Origin: Prorocentrum cordatum
Lineage: Eukaryota > Sar > Dinophyceae > Prorocentrales > Prorocentraceae
DNA length: 64,000 bases
Direction of reading: 5' to 3'
Assembly (NCBI GenBank): GCA_963575745.1
Contig: CAUYUJ010008147.1
Span: forward strand, 360,248 to 424,247
The notes under the pieces are model-generated. The model worked only from the letters and a program-made list of their open reading frames with translations. It did not search any database and was not told where the DNA came from. Of the stretch, positions 59,169-64,000 are shown piece by piece. Positions within the stretch are counted from its first letter, which is position 1; each line of letters starts with the position of its first letter. The position numbers and the translations under genes are program-made.

Positions 59169-59900
59169 CTATGATGCTGCTGCTGATGATGATGAGGACA
59201 CTGATACTGATGCTGAGGATGATGATGATACTGATTAGGATGATGATGCTGCTGATGATGATGCTGATTCTGATGATGACCATGCTTATGATGCTGTTAT
59301 TGCTGATGATTTGATGATGATTGTGGTGGTGAGGACGAGGAGGAGGAGGACGACGACGATCTTGACGATGACGGTGACGACGACAATGATGATGATGCTG
59401 ATGATGCTGCTGATGCTGATGCTGATGCTGATGATGATGATGATGCTGATGATGATGATGATGCAAATGATAAGTATGATGCTGCTGATGATCACGGTGA
59501 TGATGATGCTACTGCTGATGATGGTAAGAATATTGATAAATATTATAATGCTGATGATCATGATGATTCTGATGATGATGATGGTGATGGTGCTGATGAT
59601 GCTGATGATGATGATGATGCTGCTGATGATGATGATGATGATGATGATGGTGATGGTGATGGTATTGGGGTTGATGGTTGTGGTGGTGATCGTGATGTTG
59701 ATGATGTTTCCTAGGATGTGATGATGATGGTGATGTTGATGGTTTTGGTAATGGTGATGGTGATGGTGATGTCGGCAATGGTGATGGTGATGGTGATGGC
59801 GATGGCGATGGTGATGGTGATGGTAGTGGTGATGGTGGTGGTGATGCTGATGATGATGATGATGCTGATGATGATGATGATGATGATGATGATGACGACG
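56130..59900 (+). repeat. (GAT)n arrays with (GAG)n segments
   Basis: GAT triplets with GCT, GAC and GGT variants pass into GAG triplets at 57489 and again near 58855, then return to GAT. A non-repeat stretch occupies about 56640-56720. All long frames are repeat artefacts. Confidence 0.95.
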
Positions 59901-60960
59901 AATTCCGTCTCCCTCCTCCACCTCTTCGTCTTTCCTTTCCCCCTTTCGCTTCCTTCTCCTCGTCTCCTCGTCGTCGTCCTCCTCTTCCTGCTTCCGCTTC
60001 TTGACCTCGTGCCCCCTCTTGGGCGCGCGCGAGAGGCCAACCTCGTCCTCCTCCCCTTTCTCCTCCTTCACCTCGAGGAGGTGGAGCAGGCGAAAGCGGG
60101 AGGGGCGCAGGGCGGGGCGGCGCGTCGCCGATCTCAGGCGTCGGGCAAGCAGTGGCGGTTTGCTGGCCCCCTCTGCGTGTCGGAGTGGTACGGCCGCCGC
60201 GAGGTCTGGATGCTCGAGGACCCGGCGGAGCGGGGAGGAGTGGGGGGAGGGGGGAGGGAGGGAGGCCAGGGGAGGAGCAGGTACCGATACCGCTGCTCGT
60301 CCACGTCGCCACGGCTGATGTCTCTCCGAAATTGTGGTCAGTGCGTACCCTGGGAGAGAGGCCCAGGGAGTAGCGTAATCGATGCTATTTTGTTCCCCCT
60401 GGATGGAGGCAGGAGGGAGGAGGGGGGAGGCAGGAGGCAAGCGAGCGAGCGAGCTATCAGCGGTGCGGGTCTCTGACTGGCACCATGCTACATAAGAACA
60501 GAGACAGCAGAGGTGTAGAATGAGAATCCTACCCCTCCGCACGAAAAGAGCATCCAGCGCGGCAGCTCCAGGACGGGTATGAATCAGCAGGGGCGCCTCC
60601 CGCGGGTACAGAGCCGACCCACCTCGTACACAGACGGCAACCCAGGGACCCAGCGCACTGCGACGAGGACCCACGCCAGGGCACCGACAGGAACGTGCCA
60701 CTTCCGCAACCCCGACGGGTTACAGACGGCGCACGCCCCACCCCCGCGGGGACGGCCCAACCGAAGCCCCAGACACCAGGAGAGGGACCGGCAGCAGGCC
60801 AGGGCCCCAAAGGGCCCAGGCAGGACACCCAGCATTCCGAGTCGAAACCAGCGGCCAAAAACGTGCACCACGGGGTGGTAGCCACGAAACCTCGTGGCAA
60901 TTCCAAGCACCGCCGAGCATTGCGGTAGACGCACTGACAATACTACTAATGGTCTGGCAA
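59901..60960. other. No firmly supported gene
   Basis: CTC-rich DNA to 60080 is followed by mixed GC-rich sequence with open frames on both strands. Around 60220-60280 it is GGGAGG-rich. No motif or splice evidence supports a gene. Confidence 0.4.
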
Positions 60961-61835
60961 TCATGGCGGTTTCTGGGCCGTACGGGCGATCCACCGCAGC
61001 TTGTCCAGGGTCATGTTGAACAGCGTGGCTCGTGACGCATCTGTGCTTGGTGCCAGCAAGCTTTGGTCGATTATGCCGATGCACTCGCGCTTCGCAGCAG
61101 CCTCTAAGACGGCACCAGCGCCAATTTGCACCGCCACCACACTGGCCGACTCGTCGTTGCAGCCATAGTTCTGGGACACGTGCATCGCCTTGGCTTTGAC
61201 GATGCCTTCCGGCTCCGTCTGCTTGTTCTGCGCCTTCGTCACCTTGTCGACAAGGTGGTTGGCGATGGCGCCTCCAGCTCCTTGTGCTTACCCACGAGAG
61301 CGACCACGTCAGCGGCCTCGGGCAAGTGAATCCAATGCAGGGTAGCTTGCACCGCCTTCCCAAAGGTGTCCAAGTCGCTGAACTCGAACTTGTCCTGCAG
61401 CTTCAGGTCCTGCAGGGTGTTGCGCATGTTATAGCAGTAGCTCTCCCCTGCCTTCATAATGGGGTTGACGATGCCTTCAAGCTTGTGCCGCTTGCTCTGG
61501 CACTCCCCATCGTTGGAGAGATCGGTCTTGTCCATCCAGCAGAGGGTGTCCTGCACATTCTTCCCGATCTCCTCCTTGTCGCCGTTCTCGAACTGGTCCG
61601 TCTGCTTCTCCGCCTGGAGGGTGTGGCGGATGGCGAAGCAGTCCAGTCAACCCGCATAGTAAGGATGGGCAACCTTTCCAAGGCTACCCCTGCATCCGTG
61701 TCCCTTCGGCCCATCCTTGGTACCTTTCGCTGGCCAACCTCGTTCGAAAAACATTCGCATGGCCCTCCAAGGCCCTTGCATCCTTACCGCGCATCCTTAC
61801 TATACGGGTTGACTGTAGTGTGCGAGGCCATGCTT
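60961..61835 (-). pseudogene. HSP70-type C-terminal sequence with tandem lid domains, split by a MITE
   Basis: Read on the minus strand, the coding sequence starts after an AG acceptor (CTGGTTAG, about 61836) with AAGCATGGCCTCGCACACTA. It is interrupted by an element at 61644-61815, then continues CTGCTTCGCCATCCG. Joined, this gives HGLAHYCFAIRHTLQ, a clear form of the HSP70 lid-helix start (NGLE-x-YCY-x-MRNTLQ in typical members). It runs to LEGIVNPIM. A second lid unit follows (ESYCYNMRNTLQDLKLQDKF, ending KELEA), so the alpha-helical lid occurs twice. Near 61262 one base is missing (GGAGGCGCC region). The next frame continues ANHLVDKV and about 90 further residues of unknown type, to a stop at 60961. 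No ATPase domain is visible upstream. The protein family assignment is firm; function is doubtful because of the insertion, the frameshift and the missing N-terminus. Confidence 0.7.
61644..61815. mobile_element. 172-bp Tc1/mariner-like MITE inserted in the HSP70 sequence
   Basis: Terminal inverted repeats of 27 bp (61644-61670 and 61789-61815) match at 25 positions and start CAGTCAACCCG. Flanks are TC on the left and TA on the right, readable as a TA target duplication with one copy mutated. Removing the element with one TA-like copy restores the HSP70 lid motif. The interior has no coding capacity. Confidence 0.85.
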
Positions 61836-62457
61836 CTAACCAGGCCTTGCCTCTTGGGCTCCGGCCGAGGCGGCCTGCTCGCCCGCCTTTGGACTTGTTT
61901 GCAGTCGCGTCGGCGGGCGAAGCACGGCAAGCATCGCCTCTCCGCTTCAACTCGGGCGTTTCAACTCAGGCGATTCAATATTTGCGCTGCCTTCCTCCTC
62001 CTCCTCCTCCTCCTCCTCCTCCTCCTCGAAGGCAACGCGAATGTCGTCCACGAAGGCTGTCTCAGGATGGGCCTGCGTGCTGCGGGCCCTGCTCGGCCTC
62101 CCCACCTTTGCTGGCCAGAGCCCTGCCGCGAGGTCCGAGCATCACGGAGCTCGCTCTTGGCCTTGGTACACGCCGGTCGTTGAACGTAGGTGTTTTTGGA
62201 TTCCCAGATCCCAATCTACTTCAAGCGCCTTCCTACTTCAAGAATCGACACGCTTTAGCTTTGTTTTGTTATTCTCTGGGGGGCCTGGACCCAATCTACT
62301 AAATCCGCATTCCTACTTCATGTTTCTACCTACTTCTTCCGACCGACGTGTAATGGTGGGCTTCTCCGCCAGGCCCGCCTCCGAGCCACTCGTGCGTAAG
62401 ACGTTCTCGAGGTCCACGATCAACGACGTCTGCGTCGAAGCCGCATTAGGACCAGCA
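61836..62457. other. No firmly supported gene
   Basis: A CTC array lies at 61996-62025. At 62205-62320 CCCAATCTACT and CCTACTTCA words are repeated. A plus frame from ATG 62041 to 62472 is open but runs through this repeat, so I do not call it. Confidence 0.4.
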
Positions 62458-62637
62458 CCGTCTTCACATTGAGCAGCCCCTTGAGCAGCTCCACGTGCCG
62501 CAGCAGCAACAGCTGTCGCCACCGCTTTGGCGCCCCTTCTGCGTCCACCAGCGCCGCCAAGGCAGCGCCAAGCGCCGCCTGGGCCGTGGGCAGCTGGGGC
62601 AGCCGAGCGAGGATGGCCTCCATCCCAGGCCCGCCTG
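62458..62637 (-). CDS. Possible exon of a helical protein
   Basis: On the minus strand an acceptor-like TTGTATCGCAG (ending at 62638) is followed by a frame reading MEAILARLPQLPTAQAALGA and continuing with helical, Leu/Ala-rich sequence to about LLNVKT. There AAGACG|GTGCTG is a possible donor. Another frame after that (NAASTQTSLIVDLENVLRT) also looks protein-like to a stop near 62313. It lies 0.6 kb upstream of the HSP70 sequence on the same strand; a common gene cannot be shown. Confidence 0.35.
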
Positions 62638-62769
62638 CGATACAACATACGGTATCAGAAAGCCGTGTGTCCGAGCGTCCCGAGGGAAAGCCCTGAGCCA
62701 AACATGGCTACGGACGGGGGCAGGGGGCAGGAGGCAAGAGGCACCAGGCGAGCGAGGGAGCAGGGTGCT

Positions 62770-62895
62770 CGAACCCATGTCCCTCGAGCCCCGAACCTGG
62801 GTCCCTCGAGCCCCGAACCTATGTCCCTCGAGCCCCGAACCTATGTCCCTCGAGCCCCGAACCTGGGTCCCTCGAGCCCCGAACCTCGGTCCCTC
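62770..62895 (+). repeat. 22-bp tandem repeat, about five and a half copies
   Basis: The unit is GAACCTATGTCCCTCGAGCC plus CC, with only CCATG, TGGG, TATG or TCGG variants at one spot. The copies are otherwise identical. Confidence 0.95.
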
Positions 62896-63402
62896 CTGGG
62901 GCCCTCGTCAGCCCCGTTTTGTGCTGTGATGTGCAGCTCGCCTGGCAGGGACCCCGCCCCCGCTACGGGCGCGGGTGCGCGGTCGCTGTCGCTGCGGCGG
63001 CACAACGAGCTCCTCGCAGGCCTGCTGCATGCTGTCTCCAACCACCACGGCCCCAGAGCTCTGGGCGCCTTCCATGGGATAGTCTTTCGCCCCTGGGTCC
63101 GTTTTCGATGGTCCTTGGGTCCGGAAGCGGCCGCCAGAGGCCGCAAGGACAGAGAGACGCCACGATGAAAAAAGGCCGCATCGCTGGGACTCTCAGCTTC
63201 GAGTTTGGATCTGGAGCCCCTCGTGCCTCAACTCTGGGCCTCCCCAATGGCCTTCCGAGCAGATGGGGTCGGAGGATCACGCCCTGCCGCCGATGCATCG
63301 GCGATGCGACGCGACGTGACGTCGCCGATGCATCGCCGACGTTGCCGATGCATCGGCGATGCATCGGCGTTGCGGCGCAGCCCTCCGACTTTGGACCCCA
63401 TG
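62896..63402. repeat. No gene; GATGCATCGGC repeats at 63285-63375
   Basis: GCCGATGCATCGGCGATGCA words repeat both directly and as palindromes. The rest is GC-rich without a defensible frame. Confidence 0.6.
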
Positions 63403-63594
63403 TACGGTAGGTTTGCGTCGTGTCGACCAGCGGCGACCCCAGCGCGGGCGTTCAAGGTTGAACGCCGCCGGCGACCCAGAATCGATCGATGTTGAACGAT
63501 CGGACGTTGCGGCAGCGGCCGATCGTTCAAGGTTGAACGATCCCTGCGGTGTCAAAAACCAACGCTGGGGTCGGCACGACACGAACCTGCCGTA
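63403..63594. mobile_element. 192-bp foldback element with internal palindromes
   Basis: Arms 63403-63428 and 63569-63594 are complementary at 22 of 26 positions (TACGGTAGGTT at the left). The inside contains GGCGTTCAAGGTTGAACGCC and GATCGTTCAAGGTTGAACGA, both palindromic. No target duplication is evident. Confidence 0.65.
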
Positions 63595-63800
63595 GGAGGC
63601 CTCCGTCGGCTGGGCTGCCTGGGCCAGCGCCCGCCTGGGAACGACGGGGAGCCCCGCAGGCCCGCCGCGGGCCCGGCCGGGACCCGTGGGGAGGCCGGTG
63701 GAGTCGACGCTCCGTGCGGCCCCGCCGCGGGAAGTGGCGGAGCCCACGCGAGGGGGGTGTGCTTCTGAGGCCATGAGATCCTGGCGTTGCTCGCTATCGC
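63595..63800. other. No supported gene
   Basis: A short GC-rich spacer between two inverted-repeat elements. Confidence 0.4.
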
Positions 63801-64000
63801 GGGCCTCCAGGTTGACACCAACACCAATGTCGGCGGTGTGCCTCCACCGAGGGACGAAGATCCCGATCTCGATGATGGTGGTAATATTATGGCTTCCAAG
63901 GTGACCGAAAAATTAACACCAACACCGAAATCTAGGATCATCTTTCCCATGTGGAGGCAACCCCCTGTGCTGGTGTTGGTGCCAATTTCCAGGCCTCCAA
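63801..64000. mobile_element. Foldback MITE-like element, family E copy 2 (runs off the window end)
   Basis: It is homologous along its length to 7529-7730, with the same CCACCGAGGG and CTTCCAAGGTG landmarks. It starts GGGCCTCCAGGTTGACACCA and its visible right end is CCAATTTCCAGGCCTCCAA. Any right flank lies outside the window. Confidence 0.75.

Noticed and set aside
62041-62472. Plus-strand frame with an N-terminus resembling a signal peptide
   Set aside because: The middle is made of repeated CCCAATCTACT/CCTACTTCA words, and a competing minus-strand exon candidate overlaps the flank. No splice or homology support.

Overview
The window is nuclear DNA from a eukaryote, almost certainly a dinoflagellate. 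The strongest clue is an exact 18-base match, on the minus strand at 8810-8827, to the 3' part of the conserved dinoflagellate spliced leader. A degenerate leader-like stretch lies upstream of the best gene (31993-32012). GC-rich coding exons with GT-AG introns, large amounts of simple and minisatellite DNA, and many short inverted-repeat elements fit the same picture. The style resembles a Prorocentrum-type genome, but that is recollection and not evidence. There is no operon structure, prokaryotic signal, CRISPR array or recognisable rRNA or tRNA gene.

Coding sequence is sparse. The best gene (32098-36396, +) has three exons joined in frame by two GT-AG introns and encodes a large Cys-motif protein I cannot name. 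Its last exon carries a perfect 35-bp tandem duplication that either breaks the frame or acts as a tiny new intron. A second long gene-like unit (15765-21066, +) has three exons and direct repeats at both intron ends, but contains one in-frame stop and two frame breaks. On the minus strand at 60961-61835 lies an HSP70 C-terminal (lid-domain) sequence with two lid units in tandem. It is split by a 172-bp inverted-repeat element whose removal restores the HSP70 motif. Smaller candidates are a membrane-anchored protein (1661-2470, +), a coiled-coil protein with a frameshift (7807-8485, -) downstream of the spliced-leader relic, an acidic Ser/Pro-rich protein (28566 to about 29690, +), and exon-like fragments at 6540-6747, 22758-23348, 40891-41148 and 62458-62637.

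The rest is repetitive. From 3.5 to 6.2 kb, 10.7 to 12.1 kb, 13.1 to 13.6 kb and 46.4 to 47.5 kb it is built from an 11-bp GGCCCCAAGAC-like unit, partly arranged as higher-order repeats with unique cores. There is a (TATATG)n block at 12.3-12.9 kb, an AG block of about 1 kb at 38.0-39.0 kb, pentamer arrays (CTATG, GAGTA) at 45.9-49.2 kb, and GAT/GAG arrays at 41.8-44.1, 50.6-54.4 and 56.1-59.9 kb. Dispersed repeat families occur as pairs within the window (6.4/8.5 kb, 7.5/63.8 kb, 9.3/39.4 kb, 10.6/30.1 kb, 14.8/37.0 kb).

The most interesting layer is a set of short foldback or MITE-like elements, mostly in the right half (45.3, 48.1, 49.9, 50.2, 55.5, 55.7, 61.6, 63.4 and 63.8 kb). Two have especially clear boundaries: one sits in a pentamer satellite and the other in the HSP70 sequence.
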